From contig NC_084724.1 of the NCBI RefSeq assembly GCF_033807575.1, positions 12,329,228-12,393,227 of the forward strand: a stretch of 64,000 bases of DNA. Direction: 5' to 3'. Below the pieces are notes generated by a model. It was not told the origin of the DNA. It saw only the letters and a program-made list of their open reading frames with translations, and did not search any database. This DNA comes from Cydia pomonella (taxonomy: Eukaryota > Arthropoda > Insecta > Lepidoptera > Tortricidae). Shown here in pieces: positions 18,224 to 30,682 of this stretch. Both the position numbers and the translations under genes were made by a program. Numbering within the stretch: position 1 is the stretch's first letter; each line of letters begins with the position of its first letter.

Positions 18224-19789
18224 TACAACGTGTCCCAAAACTCAACGATAAGCCGGCACCAGAGGATGGAGCTGCTTATGATTAGTCGAGAAAAAATAAG
18301 GAAAAAAATATATCTCAATTATTTTAGAAATTACAGAAAAAAAATGAAATTCATTGAAAATCGACATCCCTAATGGTATTTTTAACGACCATGTCTACAA
18401 ATATTCAAATATTACTGTTTTTTATTTTGTTTTTGGAAACTTCAGTAGCCCTGCTATCTAACACAGTTCTTAAAAATACCAAAATACATGTAGTTTTTAC
18501 ACAAAAAATAATCAAAATTCATTTTGTCCCTAAAATTTTGAAAGATTGTTTCTTACAGTCCACTTTCAATCATCATGGTGTAAAAAAATAGTATCGACAC
18601 CACTATGGCAATTATTTTCAAAAGTGGACGCAACTAACCAAGATTCCAAAATGGTATAATACTTTGGGAAACCTAGTCACAACAAAAAACAACGAATTTT
18701 TAAACAAGAACCGACATTTTTAAATGTTGATATTAATCACTTTTGAAAAGGGTTGTTGTTGCAAGTTTTAAAATTTCAATGGAAAATGTGGGTAGTTAAT
18801 ACAATTTTCAAGTCAGTACACTCTGATCCTTTGTTCGCTGTGCACCGTTCCGTATTAATTGATGTGGCTCTCATACTAACAACTCTTGGCTTTGCTTTTT
18901 GGACTGGTGATCTGCAAACTGTACTGACCTGGCATTATTTTGGACTGTGATTGTGTTTTGTGTATTGGACTTTTTCCGTATTCTGGATTGTTTAGCGTTT
19001 ATCAAAACCCATAGCACCATTGGACGAGCTTCGCCAAAAAATCACACAAGCTGCGGATCATATCAATGGTAGAAGATATGCACGACGGATAAAACGATCA
19101 TTTCTAAGGCGATGTCATGTCTGTATTAATGCCGGTGGCAGGCAATTTGAACATTTACTGTGGTATTAATAATGTAGTAAATGAATTTAAAAAAAAGGAA
19201 AAAAAAATGTACCATTTCTTTGCATTTATTCAACATTTTTCAACAACAAAAATCCTTTTTTGGGTACAGTAAAAGTGATTACCGCCAACATTAAATAATG
19301 TCGATTCTTGTTTAAAAATTCGTTGTTTTTTTTTGTGACTAGGTTTCCTAAAGTATTATACCATTTTGGAATCTTGGTTAGTTGCGTCAACTTTTGAAAA
19401 TAATTGCCATAGTGGTGTCGATACTATTTTTTTACACCATGATGATTGAAAGTGGACTGTAAGAAAAAATCTTTCAAAATTGTAGGGACAAAATGAATTT
19501 TGATTATTTTTTGTGTAAAAACTACATGTATTATGGTATTTTTAACAACTGTGTTAGATAGCAGGGCTACTTAAGTTTCCAAAAACAAAAACAAAAACAG
19601 TAATATTTGAATATTTGTGACATGGTCGTTAAAAATACCATTAGGGATGTCGATTTTCGATGAATTTCATTTTTTTCTGTAATTTCTAAAATAATTGAGA
19701 TATATTTTTTTCCTTATTTTTTCTCGACTAATCATAAGCAGCTCCATCCTCTGGTGCCGGCTTATCGTTGAGTTTTGGGACACGTTGTA
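18224..19789 (+). mobile_element. Tc1/mariner-type element with >500-bp inverted repeats, internally deleted
   Basis: Ends TACAACGTGTCCCAAAACTC and its inverse, with TA on both sides (18222-18223 and 19790-19791). Left repeat about 18224-18750, right about 19263-19789, diverged by point changes and small indels. The roughly 0.5-kb centre keeps only the C-terminal end of a transposase, so the element is non-autonomous. Repeats of this length are unusual for mariner-type elements, whose repeats are mostly tens of bases long. Confidence 0.82.
19020..19169 (+). pseudogene. Tc1/mariner transposase C-terminal remnant
   Basis: Translates to LDELRQKITQAADHINGRR, then RRCHVCINAGGRQFEHLLWY and a TAA stop. 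The 'C...GG..FEHLL' ending is the usual end of mariner-type transposases in insects. Upstream the frame is lost and no catalytic Asp region is present in the element. Confidence 0.75.
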
Positions 19790-19791
19790 TA

Positions 19792-20819
19792 AAAAAATAA
19801 TATAAAGTCATTTATTGCAGATTTATTTATGTTCAGTTTCCACTGAGAAATGTAATAAGCCACATTTTTACACCAAACGCGCAGATCAACCTACGTTATC
19901 ATAACTATAATAATTTTTAATAATACATGGAAAAACAACCAAAAATATGTTAACTAACTGATTGTAAAATTTGTATTCATTGGCTAACCATATTTATCTG
20001 ATAATTTATCTTCTTGCACATTACATACAATGCATCTTGCGTCTTGAGATCTAAGAGCGGATTAATTATATTATAATACTTCATTTAGAATAGATATTTG
20101 CATATAAAATATAATTTATAATTGTTGATGATTTATTTTTATTGTGTGTAAATTCCATGTTGAAGTGTAAAAGTGCCTTTGTGGCTAATCCGCCAAATAA
20201 ATTTTTGAGTTTTGAGTTTTTGATAGTATACTTGGATTACTTTGGATCTCGGGGAAACATTGATCATCGAACTTTAAACTATAAGGAATTGGGTTTCGTA
20301 CACTTTCATCATGTAGGTATTTCTGTAGCCAACAGTAGCCAACCACATCATAAAATTCTTAAGCTAGCGTTCAAAAACTAACCCCTTATTTCCTAATTAT
20401 CGATTTAGTGTTTCATGATGATCAATAAGTGAACACCGTACACAGTAGTCTGCTGAAGCATTTCACGTGAAAAATCGTTAAGAAACTAAGAAGTGCAGAC
20501 ATGTCCCTAAGATATCAATGTCCCCAGATCATTTAATTTCACACTTGTGTTGTGCAAATCCAGCGATTGTCGCTTTCGTTTCGCCACGATGCTATCAGAT
20601 CTGATAGCGGTAAGAGCTGCACTCCGCTAACCCCTGACACCAGCGTAATTAGGTGTTCACCGGCTAGACAGTGCATTTACGCAACGCACTCGCAAAGCTG
20701 TCTAAATAATTACGAGTATATATTATGAAAGTTAGCCGTATTATTGATAAAACATTTAACAAAACAAACTTAAAGAATAAATAAAAGATAATAAAATTCT
20801 GCCAAACATTTTTAAAAAC
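19792..20819. other. non-coding, no gene seen
   Basis: AT-rich DNA between two transposons. Only short frames; no repeats matched elsewhere in the window. Confidence 0.4.
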
Positions 20820-20830
20820 ACTTAATTCAG
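20820..20830. repeat. 11-bp target duplication, left of the RTE insertion
   Basis: ACTTAATTCAG here and at 21184-21194, exactly bounding the LINE fragment. Confidence 0.9.
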
Positions 20831-21183
20831 GATGTGTGGCGTTACGCGATTAGATCGCATACGTAACGAACACATTCGTGGCAGCCTTGGAATTCGTGAC
20901 GTAGCGGATAAGCTGCAGGAAAGTCGCCTCCGATGGTATGGCCATATAAGCCGCAGACCAGTAGACTACGTCGGAAATAGATGCCTCAACCTCACTGTCC
21001 AAGGCCCTAGATCACGCGGCCGCGGTAGGCCTAAGAAGCGCTGGCTGGAGGTCGTGAGAGCGGACATGGTGGAGAGCAGTCTCACATCTGAGGATGCCGA
21101 AGATCGGGAAAAGTGGAGAAGATTAAGTAGGAGAGCGGACCCTGGCGCTAGGCCGGGAAAACGCTAGGTTGAAGAAGAAGAAG
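20831..21183 (+). mobile_element. 5'-truncated RTE-type LINE insertion
   Basis: 353 bp: an open C-terminal reverse transcriptase frame, then a short (GAA)n tail, enclosed by a perfect 11-bp duplication. 5' truncation, short-repeat tail and variable-length duplication are hallmarks of target-primed reverse transcription. Exact flanks and an unbroken frame suggest it is fairly young. Confidence 0.85.
20832..21167 (+). pseudogene. reverse transcriptase C-terminal fragment (RTE-like LINE)
   Basis: 111 residues in frame: CGVTRLDRIRNEHIRGSLG, then ESRLRWYGHISRRP, GRGRPKKRW and ADPGARPGKR before the stop. These blocks are the standard end of RTE-type polyproteins. Catalytic domains are missing by 5' truncation, and the apparent Met start is fortuitous, so no functional protein is expected. 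Confidence 0.85.
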
Positions 21184-21194
21184 ACTTAATTCAG

Positions 21195-22565
21195 TATTGC
21201 CGACTGTACTTGGTACCTGCTAAGCTGCTTATTGTATTGTCAAATTGTCATTACCGACGGAATAATGGTTTTCCGGATATTTGAGAGGCGTGCGCAGAGC
21301 CAAAGCCAACACGTAAAGGCCCTTTTGTAAAAGGTATACAGAGTGGATGCTGTCCTTGCCCCTGTCATAGGACGAACGCCGAAGCAGGCTGTAAGGATTA
21401 TTAAGAACTGTTTTTTACAATATTTGCACGCCTGCATGCAGACTGAATGCACTGATTTCTTTAATTATGTTACACCTCATAACCGTGTTCTATGCAACTA
21501 AATTCTTTGAATCTTTGAAGAGTTAATGGAAGCTAAAATACGCTAGTCTATTGTCATTATTACTATACAGACTTGCAAAGTTTCAAAACGATGATAAAAT
21601 CGACTCGCAAGATTTTATTACATTGTTTGTTACAAGTTAGTAATGTTAGTATAAAGTGTATTAAAAATTACATGAGACCAAATAAAAATAAATTTATTAA
21701 CAAAATAATTGTTTATATAATGAATTAGTGATGACAACCAAGATTTTGTACATATTTTAAAACAGCTGAATTAAAAACGTGCTCTTGGCTTTATTATCTG
21801 TCATAAAAATTCCCATGAGACTGAATACTGAGTACATATTTACCTCAATGTTTGTTTTGGATGCAAATAACAGTATTTACCTTATCTTATCAATCGATAT
21901 CATTGGATTGACATATCAGGGTCAACAGTATCGACTTCAATTGAGCTGTCTATTAATGTCAACTGTAGGTGAGATGTAGAAAACTGTTGAGAGCAAGTAC
22001 CCTTTGATAACGAACTTCTAAGGTTTAACTTATTTCAAAAGTCGCCAAATCGTTATCGAAATAAGTTAATTTAAAAATAACAGTTGTTATTTTAATAAAC
22101 TTATTTCCTTAAATAACCGCCTGATTTTTGCACGTCTATGGATTGATCTCTATTTATAATAAACTCGAAGTGTTTTCCGAGTACAGTCAGCATCAAAATT
22201 AACGGATCAAATAACGCTTCATAAGTATCTACCATTCTGTAACAGCTCAACAAAAAGTGATGTCTTTAATATACAACAACTAAGACCGTAAAAGATATAC
22301 TTTTGAATGTGAATTTTAGAAATTTATCTATATTCGGAAAAGTTTGGCGCGTTGTTTCATCCGCTACTATTGATGCTGACTATACGAACGCAACGGTAAA
22401 ATTTAACTTCATCAGATGCCGGAAATTGTATCAAATTTAATTTATAGATTTTAACCATGTTACTTAATAGCACGTTACGCCATTTTCTGTTTGTCTGAGG
22501 CATCCTAGCTCCCAAATGAATTACCCGACTATCGTGCATTTAGACACATAGATAATGAGTTCATC
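21195..22565. other. non-coding, with a relic of the 30.7-kb repeat family
   Basis: No gene seen. Around 22370-22460 'aaatttaacttcatc...' and 'tatcaaatttaatttatag' resemble the end of the repeat unit at 30683-31340. Confidence 0.4.
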
Positions 22566-22569
22566 ATCA

Positions 22570-22890
22570 TCTTCCTCGTATTGTCCCGGTATTTTTGCCA
22601 CAGCTCTTGGCAGCCTGAGGTCCGCTTCGCAACTCATCCCAAAAATTGGCGTAGGAACTAGTTTTTACTAAAGCGTCTGCCATCTGACCTTCCAACCCAG
22701 AGGGTAAACTAGGCCTTATTGGGATTATTCCGGTTTCCTCACGATGTTTTCCGACACCGAAAAGCGACTGGTAAAAACCAAATGACATTTCGTACATAAG
22801 TTCCGAAAAAGTCATTGGTACGAACCGGGATTTGAACCTGCGACCTCCGGATTGAACGTAGCACGCTCCGCCGCTAGGCCACTTGCGCTT
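22570..22890 (-). repeat. SINE family B
   Basis: tRNA-derived head on the minus strand: 'gtggcctagcggcggagcgt' (A box) and 'caggttcaaatcccggttcg' (B box). The body has 'cttatgtacgaaatgtcatt' and 'tttcggtgtcggaaaacatc'. Further copies at 30262-30595, 34840-35014 and 57049-57250. Confidence 0.8.
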
Positions 22891-23206
22891 CTTTGATAAC
22901 TAGTTATTGTTATAATTTTGTAATGGTTTTACCAACTTACAGTACCGTTGGGTTCATCTTCGCTTACGGTGCGACCGCACTATTTCATTTCTAATTGCCA
23001 AATGTTGTAACTTGTTACCATATACAGACTTAATGCTATAGCCATCTCAACCAAGTGCATAACACTATGTGACTGCGGCAAGCGGGTCAGACCAACTCCC
23101 TTGCAACACCTTTGTTTCAATATGTGGGACAAATATATATGGGTAATAATTATTGTCTTTTAGGCCCCTTTTATGGTCGAATTTTCCACGTAATGAAGAT
23201 AAAAGA

Positions 23207-23390
23207 TAAAGATATTTTATTATTCAAGTAGGCATATTGCAATGCGCTTATGAACGTCAAATAAAGCTACACCGGCTCTAACCCTACACCTCTGACCCGA
23301 GAAGATTTAAATCAGCCCTCAATTGGAGGAGGGCATCCCAATAAGGACCGGCAAGAAACTCGGCGGGACAAATCTTTTCAAGCATTAAAT
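23207..23390 (-). repeat. LINE 3'-end-like dispersed repeat
   Basis: Minus strand: 'cccgccgagtttcttgccgg', 'attgggatgccctcctccaa', then 'tgcctacttgaataataaaa' and a short TATCTTT tail. Sequence like this is a frequent 3' UTR of non-LTR retrotransposons in Lepidoptera (general knowledge). No coding part is left. Confidence 0.55.
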
Positions 23391-23660
23391 AAGAAAAAAA
23401 ATACAATTTAGATTACTATAGAAATCATGCAATTACATACAGTAGCTATTTTTCTTTATATAAATTTGATAAATAATATATACTATGTCATATCAAATCA
23501 TACAAATACAGTATGATTTGAGAGTAGCTCTTTCAGAAAACATATCGAACAACACATCGAACAAGACATAGTTATATTAGTGTTTTTGACAACATGGAAA
23601 TAATTTAATGCTTACTCATCTCATCTCCATTTTCATCTTAACAGTAAACATAATGAAGTA

Positions 23661-23886
23661 ATAAATAATAAATAAATATTATAGGACATTATTACACAAT
23701 TGGACTAAGTCCCACAGTAAGCTCAATAAGGCTTGTGTTGAGGGTACTTAGACAACGATATATATAATATCTAAATATTTATAAATACTTAAATACATAG
23801 AAAACACCCATGACTCAGGAACAAATATCCATGTTCATCACACGAATAAATGCCCTTACCAGGATTTGAACCCGGGACCATCAGCT
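23661..23886 (-). repeat. SINE family A copy, head truncated
   Basis: Contains the inverse of 'gagcttactgtgggactt' and of 'cccgggttcaaatcctgg', with an AATA-rich tail at the left. It stops before the A box. Confidence 0.8.
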
Positions 23887-23889
23887 AAT

Positions 23890-25440
23890 ACCTTAATGTA
23901 GTAATACCTTAGTTAAATGTTTTGTAGTCAAAATGAAAAACATACTTATTATGGTAGTGTGTCATATTTTTGCAACAGGTCGAGTGCATTTCAGATCTAG
24001 TCAGTTTGTTTTTGTAAACAAATAACTTTTTCTGGAAACAGTGGCCCTTTTAAGAGAAAACGATATCCTTTAGTTTAAAATTGCCAGCACAATTTATTAC
24101 AAGCAAGTGTTAACTAGGCATGTTCTTTCCACACAAACGCTAAATAGCATGTAAACTAGTTCACTAATATGAACAATAGCGAATAATTGTCACCTCATTT
24201 ATCTGCCGTCCATAAATCGATGGTTACATAAGAATATGAGGCTGTTGTAACGCCGCCCACGCCCATTGTGTCGCTGATGGGTATCGAGACGTATGGACGA
24301 AGCTTGCACAAATATTCTGTTTGTTTACACGCGATAGGTCGCGAGATAACGGGGTGATGGATCCTGTAACGTTCGATGACTTGGTTAAATTTGCTTTATT
24401 TAGTTATACAGTTGTCATAGGAATGTAGTGTTATGTCATCATTGTATTTTATAGACGGTACAATACAAATACAAAATAATTTATTTGGATTAACTTATAA
24501 TACACGAAACATAAAAGGGCTGGAATCTCCCATTAAGTGTAACAATACTTATGTCGGGAGACCCCGCTCTTCCATTAGGAAATAGGGTGAAAACCAACAA
24601 ACTATACTTAACTGAATTAATAAACAATTATACAATTTACAAATTTGATAATGATTTACGATTACAATTATAATAACAATGTTAGTTATGTATAAGGTCA
24701 ACGTGGGTAAGACCGTAAGACCGTCAATCACTTAAGACCGTCTACAAGCTCTTTCGTCGCTTCTAATTCTTTCATTGGTACACATTGCTCGACTTACAGA
24801 AGGTCAGTAGAGCAGAAGTAGCGAAGCGCTCACTTCTGACTTTGTCTGAGCATAGTACGTATTTAAATACGAGAGTTATTGCTCTATTACCGTCTTCCAA
24901 AGCATTTATATGCCGGTATTCACCACATACCGGTCTTGACCTTACCGTAGACGTCTGTTTCTTTTGTGGGTGTACCAAATTAGCCAAATTAGCTTTTCTT
25001 GTCCCAAACGTCGACTAGGTACCTATAGTTTTCTTAAAAATCTATAATTAAAATATTAGTGTATTAAATGTCAAATTATGATTATGACCAATACTCCAAA
25101 TTGTAAATTATATGATGTTTTATTGGATTATAATTTGAAAAAATACTGTCGTGATCCAGAAACTACTTACAAAACAGCGTATTTCAAAGCGCAATTCAAA
25201 GTAATAATCCATTAACAGAACCTACGTCTTGAACGATAATCAATAATTAAACCAAGACAAAAGGAACACTGTCCGGCTACAAATGGCAATCATAATTTAC
25301 TGGACTATCTCCGAAACAATGCCAGCTGAGGCCGCCATGTTTATACAGCCTAACGGTATTCTAATTTCATAATTCAAACTTATCTTCGGTGTTTGATTTT
25401 GTAGCCAGAGTTAGGGATAACGATGGAAAGAAAGTTAAAG
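23890..25440. other. non-coding, no gene seen
   Basis: AT-rich. Around 24470-24580 a sequence like a LINE 3' end is suggested ('aataatttatttggattaac' followed by a 'ggctggaatctcccatt' block), but without coding support. Confidence 0.35.
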
Positions 25441-25460
25441 TTAAAGTTCGGATATTTTAA

Positions 25461-25645
25461 AGGCCAGTGTACACCGGGTGCGCGTTCGTACGTTCGTAGA
25501 TGTGCACGTGAGCGGGCGCTCAAAATGTTACTAGCGCATGCACGCCCCGTCACAAGAATCTGTATATTACAACGCGCACGTGCATATGCACGTCTATGCA
25601 CACGCACCCGGTGTGGAAACGCACAGGTCTAGTATACACCGGATT
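25461..25645. repeat. GC-rich segment with inverted ends, possible MITE
   Basis: 'acaccgggtgcg' at 25471-25482 is the exact inverse of 'cgcacccggtgt' at 25603-25614. The interior is rich in alternating CG/CA, unlike its surroundings. No clear target duplication. Confidence 0.4.
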
Positions 25646-28230
25646 GGTAGTGGGACAATTAATTGTCGCGCCAAACTTGACGTAGCACTTGATGTGTTTA
25701 GCGTAGACGGGGTCTATTAAGACGAATTTTCTTTTTGGATGTTCTATTGGGCATATGAACATGACCCTGGTTTTTTTCATATCATGACAAGCGTCCAAAT
25801 TTTAAAATAGCACTCTTGTGTGATATAATGTATGTGAGGATGAATCGACGGACAACTTAATTTTTTCCGATCTCTTTTCACTCGACCAAATTATTCATAA
25901 TGACCTTTATTAGGCATAGGCAGTAATAAAGATCTCAAACCATGTTTTGATTAAATAAGAGATATTACGGCGAAATTACAACGTACATTCGGCCGGATAA
26001 TTTTTGGCCGAAGGCTTCGAACGATCCAACACTGGCTGGTAAGGCTTAGCTGTTTAGAAAAAGATTAATGCTCGCAAATATCTCGATTTTGTCTAGTATT
26101 TTGCGCTTTATAGTAATGAGGTTAGAGTCGGTAGTTGCGTGCGTGATCGCGTTAGATGGAGAAAGCTGCCCTGATGTACGGGCGAGGTATTGATAAGTCG
26201 CTTCCCGGTCGGGCGATGCAAATTATTGTTGCGCCGTGCGCATACTGTGATTTGTCATTGTTTGGTTTACTTAGCTTATTTTACGGCATTTGGTATTTAC
26301 CTGCGTTCTACATAACACGTCTCGAGACGTGTATCGATGTTAAAGCATTGTTTTGTTTGCGTCTGTATAGCGCATTATTGTAGATGTAATAAAAATCAGC
26401 TTACCCCTCTCTACTCTCAAAAGTTGCCCCTACAATGGGAATTAAGAGATTTCGATTTCTTTGTCGTATTAGTAGTGGCGGTTATTATATATAACCGTCC
26501 CAAATTGTAGGTAGTCAAACGGTCTCTGAGAAAAATGAATTTAACCGATTTTCAAGACCGAAGACATCGAAGTGCTTCGTGAACAAAGTTGTACGGAGCA
26601 CTAAAAATGTTAAAAATACATATTCAGTCAACATGTGAAAGAAACATATAGATAAGCCTTCTTATACAAATATCAATAGCCTAAACAAAATAATTCCATA
26701 AATGCAAACACAAACAACACTCCTGTTTGGCGCCAAAGTGAAAGAAGTCCAAGCAATACAACACTTGCGACGGCGGCCGGTGTAGCGAAATTCGATCAGT
26801 GGGTCGCGAGTGTCGCGACACTTGTATGCAAAGAGCGTTCCGTAGTAATAGTGACCTTAATTGTAACTCTTTAGGGACTTCTTGGCCCCTGTTACTTTCG
26901 GCACATATAGCTCTTAAACGGAAAGTCGGTAGCAAGCGGTGACAGCGTATGTAATTTATGTTTTATTAAAGCTACATTTTAAATTAGAAATTCATGAAAT
27001 GAAGACAGTACCATCTGGTGAGTTAAATCCTATTTAAGAAACATTCTAAACAAGTATAGAATCTCATAACAATAATTTGTACACACTCTCAAACACTCCC
27101 TAATTTCATGCATACGAATTGTTTCCACATAGGGGAGAGAAAGGAGAGTTGAAACAAATTGTACTCTTTTGCTCTTAACTCCGTTGTATCAGAAGCTAGA
27201 TTTGCGAAATCTGTATCATATGGCAGCAAATTTCATAACCATTTACCATCCAGAATAAAAACACTATGTAGTACTTGCAACTACATTTTTTGAGCATATA
27301 TCTATTTTATTTAATATTTATTTATTTAATTAAACATTTTCATCGATAATCGCAATTCAATTTAGAATGTTAGTTTTTAATTTCCTCTTTTAGCTGGTTA
27401 TAGCTTTAGAATACAGATTGCGGCAGCGCAACCTGAAAATATGTTACTTTAATCAATACCTTTGTTGAGTAAACTAGTTGTTAGTCACTTTTTTAATACG
27501 TTCAATAGGTAAACTGAGTTCTAAAATAAAATTACAGCAGTCTGATATGATACGAACAGCCTGTGACAAACGCAAACAAAACTTAACGAGGCGAGTTGCA
27601 ACAAGGTGTTTCAACCTACCTTACCCTTATATTTTTCAGATGTACACGTCGTTGCATTCTTAGTTTACAAAACATGAACTTTACATCCTTATTCATCCAC
27701 CCCGTCATCCCTATTCACCCCGGTTATCGGCACTATATCCATTCCGATATTGTTTTACATTTTCCGCGTTCTAAATTAAAAGTAGAGCGTCCAACTCGAA
27801 TGAAAGCATCCGTTTCATACCTTGGTTAACAATCTACTGTTGTAACAATATACTACTGTCACAACAATATAGTTATGAATGTACCTGAGCCATGTGGACG
27901 CAGCGCGGGGTCAACGTTGACCCTTAAGGCGTGGTCCGCTATACAACAGTCCCATTTGTTCTCGGCGTTCCGATTCTGCAAGATTATTCTTGTATTACGA
28001 TAAGGTTGTTTGCGAGTCATCTGCTGATAAAGAGGTATGAATAAATTACTAAACTAATCTATCTATTGTGTATTAACCAACACAAAAGATATATTAAATA
28101 GCTTATAAGAAATGGTCGCACTCTAATTCATGTCTTATGGGATTACTTATTGGTAGTAATTTGAGAATAGTAAGCAGGGCAGTAAAATTAAATATACAAC
28201 TAGATCTTAAATGCAAATTAAAGTACTATC
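25646..28230. other. non-coding, no gene seen
   Basis: Short frames only. Moderate GC near 26130-26260 gives no protein match by eye. A short hairpin is at about 26471-26500 ('cggttattatatataaccg'). Confidence 0.35.
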
Positions 28231-28233
28231 TAC

Positions 28234-28479
28234 GGCCCGGCGCTTACTATCGGCACGGCACGGCAAGGGTTTCTTCGGTAAATTGCCGAGACGTCCTCAG
28301 GCATGCCGAAGCGTCCTTAGGCATGCTTAAGTGGGCTTGAAGATTCCCAAGCGTTCTTAGCGTGCCTGGTATGTCTAAAATACCTTGGTATGCCTGAAAA
28401 CGACGTAGGGATGCCTGATGAGGACGTCTCGGTAATATGTCGAAGGATTCCCTGCCGTGCCGAAAGTGGGCGCCGGGCC
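28234..28479. mobile_element. MITE with GGCCCGGCGC inverted ends
   Basis: 246 bp. Ends 'ggcccggcgc', then 'actatcggcacggca' on the left and 'actttcggcacggca' on the inverse of the right. Flanked by TAC on the left and TAA on the right, so perhaps a mutated 3-bp TAA duplication. A 3-bp TWA target and G/C-rich GGCC ends recall PIF/Harbinger MITEs. That class is inference. Confidence 0.65.
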
Positions 28480-28503
28480 TAACGAGTTAAATCCTACTTT
28501 TTA

Positions 28504-28584
28504 AGGATTTTTTTGGAAGATCCGTGCGTGACACAGCGACAGTTTATACGCTGTGTCACGCACGGATCTTTCAAAAAATTCCTA
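28504..28584. repeat. long near-perfect hairpin (about 35-bp arms)
   Basis: Core arms 28516-28538 and 28549-28572 ('gatccgtgcgtgacacagcg' and its inverse) pair with a single bulged base, extended by T-run against A-run on the outside, with a 10-base loop. It could be a miniature foldback element or a small-RNA precursor. Confidence 0.7.
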
Positions 28585-29249
28585 ATTAGTCAGTCGGTGA
28601 GCTGTATAGAACTCTCATGGCTTCACCATTTCGAAAGAAAAACCAAAAATTGAATGTGCAATCAAATCCATGTGTCCAATTATCGAATCTGATAACAAAA
28701 TCTCACTATAATCGATTGAGAAGTGCGATCTGCAGAGGAAAACCGGACATATGAAAGCATGTTTACCCAAGCTCAAATGGAGGCTTCGCTCGCGCTTTGC
28801 GCTCTGTTGGTCAATAAACACAATGCCACAGAAAAAACGGTAGTAAGTTTTTCTGTAAAAGTTGTCATGAGGTGTAAACTTCTATGTAAACGAAGCTCAA
28901 AGCTCCGTTGGAAATCGGCAAAGCTTTTGACCGGCAACGCACCAGAACTTGCCCAATCCCAGAGCACAGAGTAAACAGTTTCGTAACGTGTGCGAGCTTT
29001 CCACGCCCACGAATAGAAAAGTGATTAGAACATCTGAGAGCCGTAATAATCGTAAGAAGTCATAACGCTTAATTTGAGGCGTAGGACTTAAGTTGCAATT
29101 TATTCGTCTCAGGCACCATTCAAACTACAATCGTCCTTATTGGTGAAATATTATAATTATTTTAGATGATCTCAGTTCTTAAGGGTTCTATGTAAGTTCT
29201 CTCTGTGGTATTTATTCAAAATTGACACCGAAAACAGGTGGCATAGAAG

Positions 29250-29465
29250 CCTTTTTTAACTCCTGACTCAAAAAGAGTAGTGTTATATGTTTGACGCCAA
29301 TGTATGTCTGTCTGTCTGTCTGTGGCATGTAGTTCTCCAACGGATGGACGAATTCCGATGCTGTTTTTTACGTAAAAGCAAGTTTCTTTCCAGTAGTTCT
29401 TAGCTATTTTTTTGCTATAATCTATTTAGCAATTTGAAGAATATCAGCCATGATGGTAAGTATTT
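29250..29465 (+). repeat. dispersed lepidopteran repeat, (CTGT)n inside
   Basis: Has 'ctcaaaaagagtagtgttat', then a CTGT tetranucleotide run, 'acggatggacgaattccgat' and 'atatcagccatgatggtaag'. This order is a familiar moth repeat motif. Non-coding. Confidence 0.5.
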
Positions 29466-30261
29466 TTGGTATTTGGCAGAATGCGTAAGGTTTTTTAATT
29501 TAATAGTTTTTTACTTGACACGTAGTAAACAGTGTTAGCCCAGTAATGCGGCTTCCAAAACGGAGGTCATTGTATAAACCCAGGCTCGTACAGATGAGTA
29601 TGAAATTATGAATGAGTAGACATACATAGTTAAGTATCAGTTGCACTTAAATAATTGCTACTTTTATGTGCGTCATGGGTTAAATGTAGCTGGGTTAGTT
29701 GTCGTCAAATTTGGAAAAGACTTCAAAGTATACTGTAAAGTATTGTTGACGACCCAATAACCCGAATGGTGTTCGGAAAGGCACATCCGGCTGGCGGGGT
29801 GAACGCCCTGCGCCCGCGCTGATCCGAGCTTATCAGTCTACAGACCATTCCGGTGAAGAAGAGAGCAATGATTATTTGACACTGGCAATGGGGGTGGCCG
29901 GTCGAAGTAGTTTTTGGCACAGCAGGTTTTAGCTGTCAGTACTACGAATAGTGTCAAATACTTGTTTTTTGGAATGGCCATCCAGGCTAGGACCTTAAAG
30001 TCAAATCTCATATAACAAAATCAGAGACAGGTAAAAATCTTATGCTGGCGCACTATATGAAAACCAATGCCAGTTGCTAACCCCATTCCAGGACGCGGAA
30101 ATCAGGTACAATAGGCAACCCTCGTTTCAGTGCCTTACGATAATTTTTGGAATGTATTCTATATGAGCATTACGGTCAACATTTACCTGGTTAATATGGT
30201 TATAAATATATTATGTGATTACATAACTGCATATATATCAGTAGGATTAGATTCTTGTTCT
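29466..30261. other. non-coding; weak SINE B relic
   Basis: Around 29550-29610, 'aaacggaggtcattgtataa' and 'cccaggctcgtac' resemble the SINE B head region. Nothing else recognised. Confidence 0.35.
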
Positions 30262-30595
30262 TCGGCGGCTTCAGCGCTTATCCCGGCTAGTTGCCACGGT
30301 TCATGGGAGCCTGGGGTCCGCTTGGCAACTAATCCCGAGAATTGACGTAGGCACTAGTTTACACGAAAGCGACTGCCATTTAAACCTTTCAACCCGGAGA
30401 GGAAACTAGGCCTTATTGGGATTAGTCCGGTTTACTCACGATGTTTTCCTTCACCGCAAAGCGAACTGGTAAGTATCAAATGATATTTCGTACATAAGTT
30501 CCGAACTACTCATTGGTACGTACGAGCCCGGGTTTGAACCCGCGACCTCCGGATTGAAAGTCCACGCTCTTTGCACTAGGCTACCAACGCTTTTT
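30262..30595 (-). repeat. SINE family B copy
   Basis: Minus strand head 'cgttggtagcctagtgcaaa', B box 'cgcgggttcaaacccgggct', body 'cttatgtacgaaatatcatt' and 'gaaggaaaacatcgtgagta'. Confidence 0.8.
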
Positions 30596-30682
30596 AGTGG
30601 GATACATAATAAGTTACAGGAGACTATTTGATTCATTGGTAGATGTGAAGGATTATGTGTAGTTTAAATATAAACTTAGCTT

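Noticed and set aside
25380..25798. Overlapping frames on both strands in a CpG/CA-rich block
   Set aside because: Low-complexity composition keeps several frames open; no family or splice context.
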